Shown here piece by piece: positions 42,848-50,047 of a stretch of 50,047 nt of DNA. The stretch's first letter is position 1. Every line of letters begins with the position of its first letter. The notes beneath the pieces are model-generated. The model was not told the origin of the DNA. It ran no database searches and saw nothing but the letters and a program-made list of their open reading frames with translations. Origin of the DNA: Lachnospiraceae bacterium (lineage in GTDB: Bacteria > Bacillota > Clostridia > Lachnospirales > Lachnospiraceae); contig JAGBMJ010000137.1 of NCBI GenBank assembly GCA_017634975.1, positions 1 to 50,047 on the forward strand, written 5' to 3'. Position numbers and translations under genes: made by a program.

Positions 42848-43759
42848 TTACCCCTTGCAGATCGTTTCATATGTCAGCCGTACTGCTGCTTCATCGGGCA
42901 GACAGCGCAAGTGGTACATAGACAGTTCCTGAGCCAGAGTTCCCATAAGGGCAGTTGCACCATTCATAGCCATATCGTCCCAAACAGGCATCATAGCTTG
43001 TTTGAGCATTACGGTCATCGCCTCAACAGGGTTCATAGCAAAGATGCGGTTTTCCATCGCCTGTTCCAGCCATACCAGCGCTCTCACAGGAACATTAGTC
43101 TGTCGATGTATGCCGTCTTTACCGTCCCAGGGCATTCCGAAACCTATCCATTTTCCGTCTATCTTACGAAGTCCCGGTCTATCACCGATGATGAAATCCG
43201 CATCAAGGTATTTCTCCCACAGCTTCGCCTGGGTAGACTTTCCCATACCGGAAGGACCGAGAAAGATCACGCCAAAGCCGTCCTTTTCTACCAGCGAAGC
43301 ATGAAGAGGAATCCCGTCCCACATGACCATACCCGCCTCGCAAGCGGCTCGTATGGAGTATGACAGAGGAATGGACGGTTGTATGTGCAATACATGACCG
43401 TTTCTTTCGACGTCAAAAAATCTTTCTGTCACCCAAACAGTCATTTCCTCATAATTCTTGCTTGCAAGCACAACATTTCTCGCGCCTTCCGCAAGACGAA
43501 GCTCGTCCGCAAGGGTGTTCACAAACGCCCAGCCGTTGCCAGTATCATGAATTGTGAAGTATTCCGTCTCATATGCCACAGGGCAGTTCAGCGCCCATGT
43601 GCGCTTTTCCTCAAGTTCCCCGGCATCACCATAATGCAGGGTGAAGGTATGGGTATAGGGCATCTCGTTCCTGAACGCAGAGAGATACTCCATTGATTCA
43701 TGTTCACTTATTTCATCGTCCGTAAGCAGACGATAGTTTGCAAAATAATATTCACGCAT
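42848..43759 (-). CDS. HPr-kinase-like peptide kinase
   Basis: 303 residues. Walker A GPSGMGKSTQAKLW after PLHASLVEKDGFGVIFL, with the DADFIIGDRPGLRKIDGKW segment of HPr kinase/PEPCK-like enzymes. Its length and the N-terminal half fit the lasso-cluster kinase (K) type, which phosphorylates the peptide tail in paeninodin clusters. First gene of the operon. GAGGAG lies 12 bases before the ATG, rather far. Confidence 0.8.
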   Translation of the reverse strand: MREYYFANYRLLTDDEISEHESMEYLSAFRNEMPYTHTFTLHYGDAGELEEKRTWALNCPVAYETEYFTIHDTGNGWAFVNTLADELRLAEGARNVVLASKNYEEMTVWVTERFFDVERNGHVLHIQPSIPLSYSIRAACEAGMVMWDGIPLHASLVEKDGFGVIFLGPSGMGKSTQAKLWEKYLDADFIIGDRPGLRKIDGKWIGFGMPWDGKDGIHRQTNVPVRALVWLEQAMENRIFAMNPVEAMTVMLKQAMMPVWDDMAMNGATALMGTLAQELSMYHLRCLPDEAAVRLTYETICKG

Positions 43760-43803
43760 TCCGGCGGTGCACTCCTCAAAATTGTATAGCCTCTCAAAAT
43801 CTC

Positions 43804-43847
43804 ATTATCGCATACCCCCCCCCGAAAAATCAAGTTAAATTTAACTT
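43804..43847 (-). promoter_or_regulatory. Peptide-operon promoter with G9 tract and palindromic operator
   Basis: Minus strand TTGATT (43828-43833), 18-base spacer and GATAAT (43804-43809). The spacer contains nine consecutive G (43815-43823). The perfect 16-bp palindrome AAGTTAAATTTAACTT (43832-43847) overlaps the -35. Slippage in the G tract would change the 16-19-base spacing and so switch expression. Confidence 0.6.
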
Positions 43848-43859
43848 TTATGCCCCTTA

Positions 43860-44013
43860 TTGACTGTATCGCACTTTACACTTTTTGCCCTGTTCCGAAT
43901 GTTGCTTCCACTGACTACTCTTGACATTTTTATTTGCTTTCTCCTCGTAAATACAATAGCTTCCATCAAGCGGAAGCACCACATGATGGAAGTTATTACC
44001 CCTTTGCTTTGAT
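43860..44013. other. Probable left end region of the transposon
   Basis: Non-coding. CTTCCATCA...TGATGGAAG (9-bp arms, 14 bases apart) and GCTTCCATCAAGCGGAAGC are nested inverted repeats near 43,969-44,000. In Tn4451-type elements the TnpW gene is close to the end opposite the recombinase, so the boundary should fall here or a little to its left. The exact end is not visible. Confidence 0.35.
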
Positions 44014-44244
44014 TTAAGACACAGTTCCAAATTCCGCCGTGAAATTCATATCACCCGCAATGATTCTGTTTATTTCTGCCACGTTGCAGTCCGAAATGAT
44101 CATTTCTGCGGCGGTTCCCGTTTTACCTCCCAACACGTTCACGCTGAAACTGGTATTTTCCATAACATGCTTATATTTATCGCTGTTACTGATACCCACT
44201 CCGCTAATGAATGCTTTATAGAAAAAATCACACATTTCCTGCAT
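44014..44244 (-). CDS. Small protein downstream of TnpW-like gene
   Basis: 76 residues: MCDFFYKAFISGVGISNSDK and FGGK-like VLGGKTGTAAEMIISDCNVAEINRII. It starts within the end of the TnpW-like gene (overlap about 17 bases in another frame). A second ATG (MCDFF) with AGGAA is also possible. Function unknown. Confidence 0.5.
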   Translation of the reverse strand: MQEMCDFFYKAFISGVGISNSDKYKHVMENTSFSVNVLGGKTGTAAEMIISDCNVAEINRIIAGDMNFTAEFGTVS

Positions 44245-44428
44245 CGACTTTCAAAACCCTTTTCAGCTTCTGTGAAAATGTCTGTCCCTGCTTCTTAAAA
44301 TGTAGGTTGGCAATATATGTGGTCTTGCCGATAGTTCGTGTTATTGTGCTTGTGGGCAAAAAAAAAGCGCTGATATCATTATCGACAACTGCGCTCTCCT
44401 GCTCCGGTATTAAGTTTTTGTTCTCCAT
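44228..44428 (-). CDS. TnpW-family transposon protein
   Basis: 66 residues. IGKTTYIANLHFKKQGQTFS followed by KLKRVL fits the TnpW family of Tn4451-like elements (pattern IGxTTYxVxxHFSxxxKExMxxKxxRLI). Located after the relaxase gene as in Tn4451 (tnpZ then tnpW). Role unknown. Confidence 0.75.
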   Translation of the reverse strand: MENKNLIPEQESAVVDNDISAFFLPTSTITRTIGKTTYIANLHFKKQGQTFSQKLKRVLKVDAGNV

Positions 44429-44439
44429 TTTCGTCCTCC

Positions 44440-46068
44440 TTATAAACTCGGATCATTTCTCTTTTTTGTGATACTTCTTGACGGCTGATGCCTCTCATTT
44501 TCAAGCATTCTTTCGAGATCACGCTTGTTGTAACTGAGCACTTCCATCTTCGCAAGATCGACTACCGCATTTGAGATGGCTTTCTCCGTCTTCTGTGATT
44601 TTTCTTCCAGCCCGGTAAGCTCTTCCTTCCATTTCTTCGGTACGATCTTTTTATCCGGTTCCTTGATCATATCTTTAAGGATGTTTTTATACATCTTGAA
44701 AGTGTTCAGCTCGGTCTGATGCTGCCGCTTATATTCCTCTGCTTTGCTCTTTTTGAAAAACCCAAGTGGCTTACCCTTTTTATCTTCCGCGCCTTTCAAC
44801 TTCCAATACTCTACATTGAACTTATGATATGGCTCATATTTCTCCTCGCAGAAGTCGATCAGTCCCTGAAGATAATCCATTCGGGTACTCGTAACACCAT
44901 CGCTCTTTTCAAGCCTGTCATATTCAGCCTGCAATGCTTTCCTGTCAGCCTGCATTTCATCAAAAGTAGTCCATCCCTTGCTCTGCACATAGGCTTCCAT
45001 TTTATCCTTGTCCTGCAAAGCTGCACGGTCAGACACTTCACCGATATATTTCCCCTTAACAACCGGAAGCGTAAGACGGTTATTATTACGCTCACACATC
45101 CTCCGGATCATATCAATGATCTCGCTCTTGAATGCCTTAACAACAGCAACCGGAATAGCCTTAACCGCTTCAAGCTCTTCCTTGGCTTTTTCAACCGCCA
45201 TACGGGCTGCATTGATGATAGCATTTTTCTTTATGATGTCACGGTTGATATTTCCACGGATAGTCTGTATCCCGGCACGCTCCATTGCGCTCGACTTTTC
45301 TCCGAGATGTATCTGCGGTATGATATCAAGCCCCTGTTCCTTGAATGATCTATGCTCCCAAAAGTCCTGCGTCATGCCCAGCTCGGCATTGGCAGAATTG
45401 ATAGCGTCCGTCAGTTCTTTTCTCCATAGTTTGCTGTACTCCTGATTATCCCAGTCATTGGTCTTTATTGTGGTACATTTCCACTGCTTTCTGTTCTGCT
45501 TATCGACTTTCTGCTGTCCGGTCTTTTTATCAATGACTGGAATACGCTCGCCGTTCTCGTCCGTAAGATATATTTTCTTCTGCTTCGGCATCCAATGCCC
45601 CTGCTCATCTATACTCCGCAGGGTTAGCATGATATGGGCATGAAGATTACGCTGTCCCTTATCATTTTCAGAGTCATGAATGGCAAACTGAACGCACATT
45701 CCCTTTGATACAAAAAGCCTTTCGCATAGCATCCTAACGAACATGATCGCAAACTGATAAGTCCAGAGATTAGGAAGTTCGATTCTCCAAGTCCTCGCAA
45801 GCTGAGCATCACTCTTTTTCTCAAACATCTCGACAGAATTCCACAGCTTAGCCGGATCGTTATATTCTGCCGGGGCATTTTCGGGAAGAAGCACCTCCGA
45901 ATGTACCAAGTCTTCATGACCCTTCGGGTAGTATGTCTTGCCGTCATATTCGGAATACATCTTCTCACGACAGATATACCCTGACTGCTCGACTGCCGAA
46001 TGACCGCCGGTACACTTCGCAGTTCTGCCGCATATCTTCATGCGGGTACTTATGTTTTTAACTGCCAT
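44440..46068 (-). CDS. MobA/MobL-family relaxase
   Basis: 542 residues. HSAVEQSGYICREKM, LHAHIMLTLRSID (metal-binding His pair) and MYSEYDGKTYYPKGHEDLVH are MobA/MobL (MobQ) hallmarks. The C-terminal half is coiled-coil. It nicks the element oriT to allow mobilization by another conjugative system. GAGGTG precedes the ATG, and the oriT-like repeat lies about 60 bases upstream. Corresponds in position to tnpZ of Tn4451. Confidence 0.85.
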   Translation of the reverse strand: MAVKNISTRMKICGRTAKCTGGHSAVEQSGYICREKMYSEYDGKTYYPKGHEDLVHSEVLLPENAPAEYNDPAKLWNSVEMFEKKSDAQLARTWRIELPNLWTYQFAIMFVRMLCERLFVSKGMCVQFAIHDSENDKGQRNLHAHIMLTLRSIDEQGHWMPKQKKIYLTDENGERIPVIDKKTGQQKVDKQNRKQWKCTTIKTNDWDNQEYSKLWRKELTDAINSANAELGMTQDFWEHRSFKEQGLDIIPQIHLGEKSSAMERAGIQTIRGNINRDIIKKNAIINAARMAVEKAKEELEAVKAIPVAVVKAFKSEIIDMIRRMCERNNNRLTLPVVKGKYIGEVSDRAALQDKDKMEAYVQSKGWTTFDEMQADRKALQAEYDRLEKSDGVTSTRMDYLQGLIDFCEEKYEPYHKFNVEYWKLKGAEDKKGKPLGFFKKSKAEEYKRQHQTELNTFKMYKNILKDMIKEPDKKIVPKKWKEELTGLEEKSQKTEKAISNAVVDLAKMEVLSYNKRDLERMLENERHQPSRSITKKRNDPSL

Positions 46069-46128
46069 ATCTGCACCTCGCTTTCTGCCGTATTAGGCAT
46101 ATGCGATGCCGACGGTGCAACAGGGCAG

Positions 46129-46339
46129 ACTTTGTGTCTGGTGAAGCTCTACTCTTTAGAGCTTCATCAGACACAAAGTACACTAAGGGGTAGGTGTGCC
46201 TCGCACACCGGAGGGGAAGCGTAGCGTCCCCTCTTGGCTGCCACCGGCAGACAACCGCTGTCCGCAGGACGCCTCCGGCAGGACGCACAATACCACCGCG
46301 AGCGGTGGTATATCTGTGCGCACCCAGAAAATCTGGGTG
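46129..46339 (+). other. Putative oriT of the transposon
   Basis: Arms ACTTTGTGTCTG-GTGAAGCTCT (46129-46150) and the complementary 46158-46179 pair over 22 bases with one mismatch and a 7-base loop, followed by ACACTAAGGGG. RSF1010-type oriTs have the same order: inverted repeat, then TAAG at nic. Further hairpins follow (GTGTGCCTCGCACAC, GGGGAAGCGTAGCGTCCCC, ACCACCGCGAGCGGTGGT, CCCAGAAAATCTGGG). It lies directly upstream of the relaxase gene. Confidence 0.6.
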
Positions 46340-46349
46340 AAAGACCTGG

Positions 46350-46790
46350 TCAGTTTTCGTCCTCGTCATTTTCCTCATTTTCGGAATCAACATCATCACC
46401 ATCAGCATCGTCATAATCAGCCTCCTCTGTTTCGTTACCCTCGGTTTCGACAGTTTCATTTTGATCATCCGTCTTTTCTGCTTCCTGCTCTTCCTTCGGT
46501 CTTTCTTTGATAACCGTCTTGATCAGATTTGCGACACCGGCAAAGCTGAACGCACAAGCTATGATCCTGTTCATTTCCGGTTCATTAAACTCATACGCAT
46601 TAAAACCTTCGGGGAAGTATTTCAGCACACATCCGCCCATCATATATTTGTGGCGATCCTGTATCTTTCTTATGCGATCATTTTCATCCTTTACAGCCTT
46701 CGCATACTGTGCCTGTGCCTGCCGGAATTTCTCATCCGCCTTCGCCATCTTCTTGGATTTCTCCATCTGTGTAATTGCTCTCTGTTCCAT
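46350..46790 (-). CDS. DUF3847-like transposon accessory protein
   Basis: 146 residues: coiled-coil start (EKSKKMAKADEKFRQAQAQY), a small conserved core RIRKIQDRHKYMMGGCVLKY and NEPEMNRIIACAF, then a Glu/Asp-rich tail. DUF3847 proteins accompany MobL relaxases in Clostridia elements and probably help relaxosome assembly. AAGGAG precedes the ATG by 8 bases. Confidence 0.65.
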   Translation of the reverse strand: MEQRAITQMEKSKKMAKADEKFRQAQAQYAKAVKDENDRIRKIQDRHKYMMGGCVLKYFPEGFNAYEFNEPEMNRIIACAFSFAGVANLIKTVIKERPKEEQEAEKTDDQNETVETEGNETEEADYDDADGDDVDSENEENDEDEN

Positions 46791-46836
46791 TTGAAATTCT
46801 CCTTTCTTATGTGCGCCGTTTCCGGCAATTTATGGT

Positions 46837-46884
46837 AAAAAAAAGACGGTGACGATAATCTTCAAAAGATAATCGCCGCCGTCT
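46837..46884 (-). terminator. Rho-independent terminator
   Basis: Minus strand AGACGG...CGATTATCTT / AAGATTATCG...CCGTCT hairpin followed by eight T. It is distal to the AAA/nuclease gene. Confidence 0.8.
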
Positions 46885-46944
46885 GCGGTAACGATATTCA
46901 ATTTTTTAAACCTCCCTCCTACCCGTAGGCTTCTTTATATCAGA

Positions 46945-46976
46945 AAAGGCATTCGGAATTGCTCCTAAATGCCTTT
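46945..46976 (-). terminator. Second hairpin after the AAA/nuclease gene
   Basis: AAAGGCATT / AATGCCTTT, 9-bp arms with a short T run on the minus strand, in tandem with the terminator at 46,837. Confidence 0.5.
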
Positions 46977-47043
46977 ATCTTTATATTACTGTTCGTTCAT
47001 CTATGGACTACTGATCATGTTTTTGAAATTATGCATAAACCAG

Positions 47044-48711
47044 TTACTCCAACTTAAGCTTAACCTGCTTCTGAAAAAATGCTGCCCCATAGCATATTAT
47101 CTCCTCATATCCTTTTAGACCTTCGGCATATTTTTCCTTAACAATCTGCTTGATGGCTTCCTTGCAATCCTTGTCCATATCAGATTCTTTATCCGACTTT
47201 TTCGCTTCTATAATGATCGCGCGTCTGTTCTTCTTGTCCTTAAGCAGAATATCAGGTCTTCCAAGCCCCTTTTCCTTATTGGAATCTACACTGTATCCCC
47301 TTCCAACAAATACTCCAGCAAGAAAAGCATGATAGTAGTCCTCATGATAATCATTATAACTTATCGTATCCCATAGGAGCCCTGATATAATTTCCGTGGC
47401 ACGCACTTCATCCTTCTCCCATAGAGTATTGATCAGTTCTTTTACCGTATCATTGCTGACTGTCTCCGTGAAGAAACGGACTACCGTATCCTCAAATATT
47501 GACGAAATCTCTCTGTTGGGAATCTTTAATGAAACCGTTTCCCCCTCTTCCCCCGCATCAGCTTTCGTAATGTATCCTGTCATCAGGAGTACACTCCATA
47601 AGTTATCCTCTGTGGAATGTAGCGTATCATAGGTCAATTCATCCGAAATTGTCTGAACGATTGTTTCACCGTTCAACAACGCCTCGAATTTATCAGAGAC
47701 GTCAAAGTCTGTACGCTTCACAAATGTCAATAGAATGCCGTTATGACTGGTATTCTTCCAGTAGTTTTTGGGCTTAGCATCCCTACGCTTCTTTAATGCG
47801 GAAAGGTAATTGATCACATCCCAAGGGCAATACACATAACTGTTGCCAAAAACATATCCGTCATACCATTCCTTGATCGTATCAGCCGTTTCGAATCTGT
47901 CAGCCGCTTTAAGAATAGCTGTGATTTCATTCTTTGAGAAACCAAAATACTGTGAAAAATCTTCATCAAGCACCGAATACGATGCAAAATTATTAGTGCC
48001 AGTAAATATGCTTTCCTTAGCTATCCGCAGGCATCCTGTAACCACGGCGAACTTCAGGAACTCATTATCCTTAAGCGCCGTACTCATAATTCCCTTGATA
48101 ACATCCAGCATTCTGGAGTAATAATGATTCTTGGCAGTATCCTTTTCGCTTGCCTTTGCCAGCGGCACATCATATTCGTCTATAAGCAGGATAACTTGCT
48201 TGCCATATACGTTATATAGCATTCGCATCATGGTTTTTAAGGAATTCTGAACATCACTTTCATTTCCCTTCTGCGCCTTCAATCGAGCGAACACATCCAA
48301 ATCATCCTTATCTGCCATGTCTTTTTTTGCTATGTCTGAAATTCCCTTGCATACGTCTGCAATTACATTCATCAATTTCGCATATGCAACTTCATATGTT
48401 TCTGATTCAGCATCCTTAAATGAAATAAAAAGCACCGGATACTGATTCATCCACTCTTTGCAGAATGTCTTATGTTTCGCAATAGCAAGATTTTCGAACA
48501 GGCTCTTACTGTCCTTTCTGATGTTGAAGAAGTTCTCCATCATACTCATCATCAGAGTTTTTCCAAACCTTCTTGGTCTGGTAAAGAGCGTAACTTTATT
48601 ATTCGTATCATGCACAAGTTCATACATGATCTCGGTCTTATCCACATAGTATGCATTTTCATTACGAAGAGCCGCAAAGTCCGCTTCTCCAACGCTTACT
48701 GTAAAAGCCAT
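47044..48711 (-). CDS. AAA-ATPase/PD-(D/E)XK nuclease-like protein
   Basis: 555 residues from the ATG at 48709-48711, with AAAGGAGG 7 bases upstream. N-terminal AAA_9-type domain: YYVDKTEIMYELV, RPRRFGKTLMMSMMENFF (Walker A variant), VILLIDEYDVPLAKA (Walker B). C-terminal PD-(D/E)XK-like domain: GLGRPDILLKDKKNRRAIIIEAKKS. Such proteins are very common in gut bacteria and often sit on mobile elements. Defence or regulation has been suggested, but the role is unknown. It is cargo between the transfer genes and the recombinase. Confidence 0.8.
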   Translation of the reverse strand: MAFTVSVGEADFAALRNENAYYVDKTEIMYELVHDTNNKVTLFTRPRRFGKTLMMSMMENFFNIRKDSKSLFENLAIAKHKTFCKEWMNQYPVLFISFKDAESETYEVAYAKLMNVIADVCKGISDIAKKDMADKDDLDVFARLKAQKGNESDVQNSLKTMMRMLYNVYGKQVILLIDEYDVPLAKASEKDTAKNHYYSRMLDVIKGIMSTALKDNEFLKFAVVTGCLRIAKESIFTGTNNFASYSVLDEDFSQYFGFSKNEITAILKAADRFETADTIKEWYDGYVFGNSYVYCPWDVINYLSALKKRRDAKPKNYWKNTSHNGILLTFVKRTDFDVSDKFEALLNGETIVQTISDELTYDTLHSTEDNLWSVLLMTGYITKADAGEEGETVSLKIPNREISSIFEDTVVRFFTETVSNDTVKELINTLWEKDEVRATEIISGLLWDTISYNDYHEDYYHAFLAGVFVGRGYSVDSNKEKGLGRPDILLKDKKNRRAIIIEAKKSDKESDMDKDCKEAIKQIVKEKYAEGLKGYEEIICYGAAFFQKQVKLKLE

Positions 48712-48825
48712 ATGCGTGCCTCCTTTCAGCCTTGAGATCACCCTCAAATTTGCATAATAATCCGTTTATTATAGTACCATATAACCGTCAAATTTTCAAC
48801 CAAAATCGTTGACATAACTCTGCCG

Positions 48826-49116
48826 TTAGCTCACTGACTTATCACCCTTATTATGCAGATTATTTGCCCGTTCACTCGCCGCCTGTCTCTGCTCCGCTGA
48901 TAGCCGTCTCGGCTTACGATAATTAACAGCAGATTTAGGCATTTCATAGGTCTTGTCGATGTCTGTCACGCCTATGCACTTATAGACCTCCGGGAAGCTG
49001 ATAACTAACTGGTCAAGTTTCCTCATAACGGTAGGATCACGGGTGTAAAGGGTGGCGGTTGGTTCCTCGGCATTAAAGTTTATGATTGTTTCTCGTTCAT
49101 AGCGTGATAGTTTCAA
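48826..49116 (-). CDS. Conserved transposon protein of unknown function
   Basis: 96 residues from a TTG start (49114-49116) with AAAGGAG 6 bases upstream. YERETIINFNAEEPTATLYT and YRKPRRLSAEQRQAASERAN match a small conserved protein regularly found in Clostridia mobilizable elements. No known function. It starts about 235 bases after the recombinase stop. Confidence 0.7.
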   Translation of the reverse strand: MKLSRYERETIINFNAEEPTATLYTRDPTVMRKLDQLVISFPEVYKCIGVTDIDKTYEMPKSAVNYRKPRRLSAEQRQAASERANNLHNKGDKSVS

Positions 49117-49153
49117 GATTGCTCCTTTCTGCCCATGTAGGCTGTAAGATATG

Positions 49154-49274
49154 ATTGATGGATGGATGGATGGACTGACGGACAGGACTGATTTTTTCTC
49201 CCAGCCGCCATCCTGTTTTCTCCCAAATCAACCATCATTTTAGGAGAAAAGTAGTTATTGTTGGGAGAAAAGAA
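49154..49274. repeat. GATG tetranucleotide run and TTTTCTCCCA repeats
   Basis: A GATG x4 run (about 49157-49172) is followed by TTTTCTCCCA at 49194-49203 and 49216-49225 (22 bp apart), AGGAGAAAA at 49242-49250 and the inverted copy TGGGAGAAAA at 49262-49271. It lies between the recombinase end and the next gene. No gene is supported here. Possibly binding sites or recombinase end-like repeats. Confidence 0.5.
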
Positions 49275-49350
49275 AAAGTGCTGATGGACATATATCTTCC
49301 ATCCGCACTCTTTCATATGCCGTTATCCCGATAACTATCGTATGAACTTG

Positions 49351-50047
49351 TTAAAAATCAGGTACTACAGAGTCGGCAAGTACCACACTTACCTTTGAAT
49401 AATGCTCCTGATCATATTCCTCGGCAGGGATACCGTAGGTGTTGGTATTATCTGCCTTGAGCTGTGCAATCCTCGCTTTTCTTCTCGGCTCGTATGCTTT
49501 CTCCCACTTCTGCTGTGACCCCCTTGCCTTACGTGCCAGATACTGCTCATGACGCTTATCTTTAATGGCATTCATGCGCTCGATCTCAGCCTTTTCCACC
49601 TCGGTAAGCTCCTTCTCCGGCATACTGTAATTGCCGATGAAATTGAAGTAGATATCAATCTTCTGCGTGGTCTGCACGGATCCCTTCCTGTCCCTCTCAT
49701 GCACTTCGATATGATCAATGAACTCACTGACCATAAAAGGCGTGATTTCGTCAAAATCATTGTACCTTGCCATAAGATCAACAAACCTCTTTCCGCTCTT
49801 GCGATTTTCCTCGACCTCTGACAGAAAAGCCTCGATACTCTCAACCTCTTCGTTAAGCTCACCCTGCTCCTTGGAATACTGCCTGATAAGCGTTTCATAT
49901 CTGCTTTCAGGCATCTTCCCAAGTGCGTTATCCTCATAAATCTTGCAGATAAGCCTTTCAAGCTCGTCCACACGCTTCCTGCACTGCTTAAGACGATCCT
50001 GCTTCTTCTTGGCTTCGGCACAGCGATTGTCCGCTTCCGTCTGGGTG
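49351..50047 (-). CDS. Large serine recombinase, C-terminal part (TnpX-like; 5' end outside window)
   Basis: The frame is open to the right edge and gives about 231 residues. RFVDLMARYNDFDEITPFMV...EFIDHIEVHERDRKGSVQTT followed by KIDIYFNFIGNYSMP is the DUF4368-type C-terminus of Tn4451-like serine recombinases (coiled-coil and DNA-binding part). The catalytic Ser domain is out of view. It would excise and integrate the element. Ends in a charged tail. Confidence 0.85.
   Translation of the reverse strand, partial: TQTEADNRCAEAKKKQDRLKQCRKRVDELERLICKIYEDNALGKMPESRYETLIRQYSKEQGELNEEVESIEAFLSEVEENRKSGKRFVDLMARYNDFDEITPFMVSEFIDHIEVHERDRKGSVQTTQKIDIYFNFIGNYSMPEKELTEVEKAEIERMNAIKDKRHEQYLARKARGSQQKWEKAYEPRRKARIAQLKADNTNTYGIPAEEYDQEHYSKVSVVLADSVVPDF

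Noticed and set aside
42167-43363. Plus-strand frame of 398 codons
   Set aside because: Antisense to the radical SAM and kinase genes, which have clear motifs; the plus-strand product has none.
37823-43759. Calling the peptide operon a lasso peptide cluster
   Set aside because: No asparagine-synthetase-like cyclase or transglutaminase-like protease is encoded; only accessory genes are shared.
49113-49316. Minus-strand frame of 67 codons
   Set aside because: It crosses the tetranucleotide run and the TTTTCTCCCA repeats, gives low-complexity sequence and has no ribosome site.

Overview
The window looks like chromosome of an anaerobic gut-type Clostridia (Bacillota), most likely Lachnospiraceae-like. 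The reasons are the Firmicutes gene order rimP-nusA-rnpM-L7Ae-infB-rbfA-nrnA-truB-ribF, pyruvate phosphate dikinase, strong AGGAGG ribosome binding sites, TTGNNN-17-TATAAT promoters, and the types of mobile element present. Almost everything is on the minus strand. No tRNA, rRNA or CRISPR array was seen.

Region 1 (1-19,640) is an accessory island. It starts with a C-terminally truncated cytosine methyltransferase that converges on the tail of an unidentified plus-strand gene. Next comes a long minus-strand series of poorly known genes: AAA ATPase, HIRAN, J-domain, Lrp regulator, EF-hand/poly-acidic protein, small Cys proteins, a stand-alone RNA polymerase alpha-CTD-like protein, an Lrp protein fused to an alpha-CTD-like domain, a cytosolic serpin, an ADP-ribosylglycohydrolase, zinc-ribbon proteins, a possible HEPN protein and DUF3841. 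Two similar promoters, with palindromes at about -50 and at the transcription start, drive the two alpha-CTD genes. The island continues with a relaxase/MobC module (including a parS-like palindrome and possible oriT sequence), an AbiE-type toxin-antitoxin pair and several gene remnants.

Region 2 (19,641-37,560) is core chromosome. It holds ppdK, an NlpC/P60 wall hydrolase, a Na/phosphate cotransporter with PhoU-like domain, a GGDEF-EAL protein on the plus strand, the nusA-infB operon, and an Ala/Glu-rich protein of unknown function.

Region 3 (37,733-43,850) is a seven-gene peptide (RiPP) operon. In transcription order it encodes an HPr-kinase-like enzyme, a radical SAM/SPASM protein, a 42-residue precursor, PqqD, an S26-type peptidase, a nucleotidyltransferase and an ABC exporter. 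It carries the accessory genes of paeninodin-type lasso clusters but has a radical SAM enzyme in place of the lasso cyclase. Its likely promoter has a G9 tract between -35 and -10, which suggests phase variation.

Region 4 (about 43,860-50,047) is part of a Tn4451-like mobilizable transposon: TnpW-like protein, MobL relaxase with a 22-bp-arm oriT-like repeat, DUF3847-like protein, an AAA/PD-(D/E)XK cargo protein, and the C-terminal part of a large serine recombinase running off the right edge.

The two best candidates for undescribed biology are the Lrp/alpha-CTD regulatory pair and the radical-SAM/kinase peptide operon.
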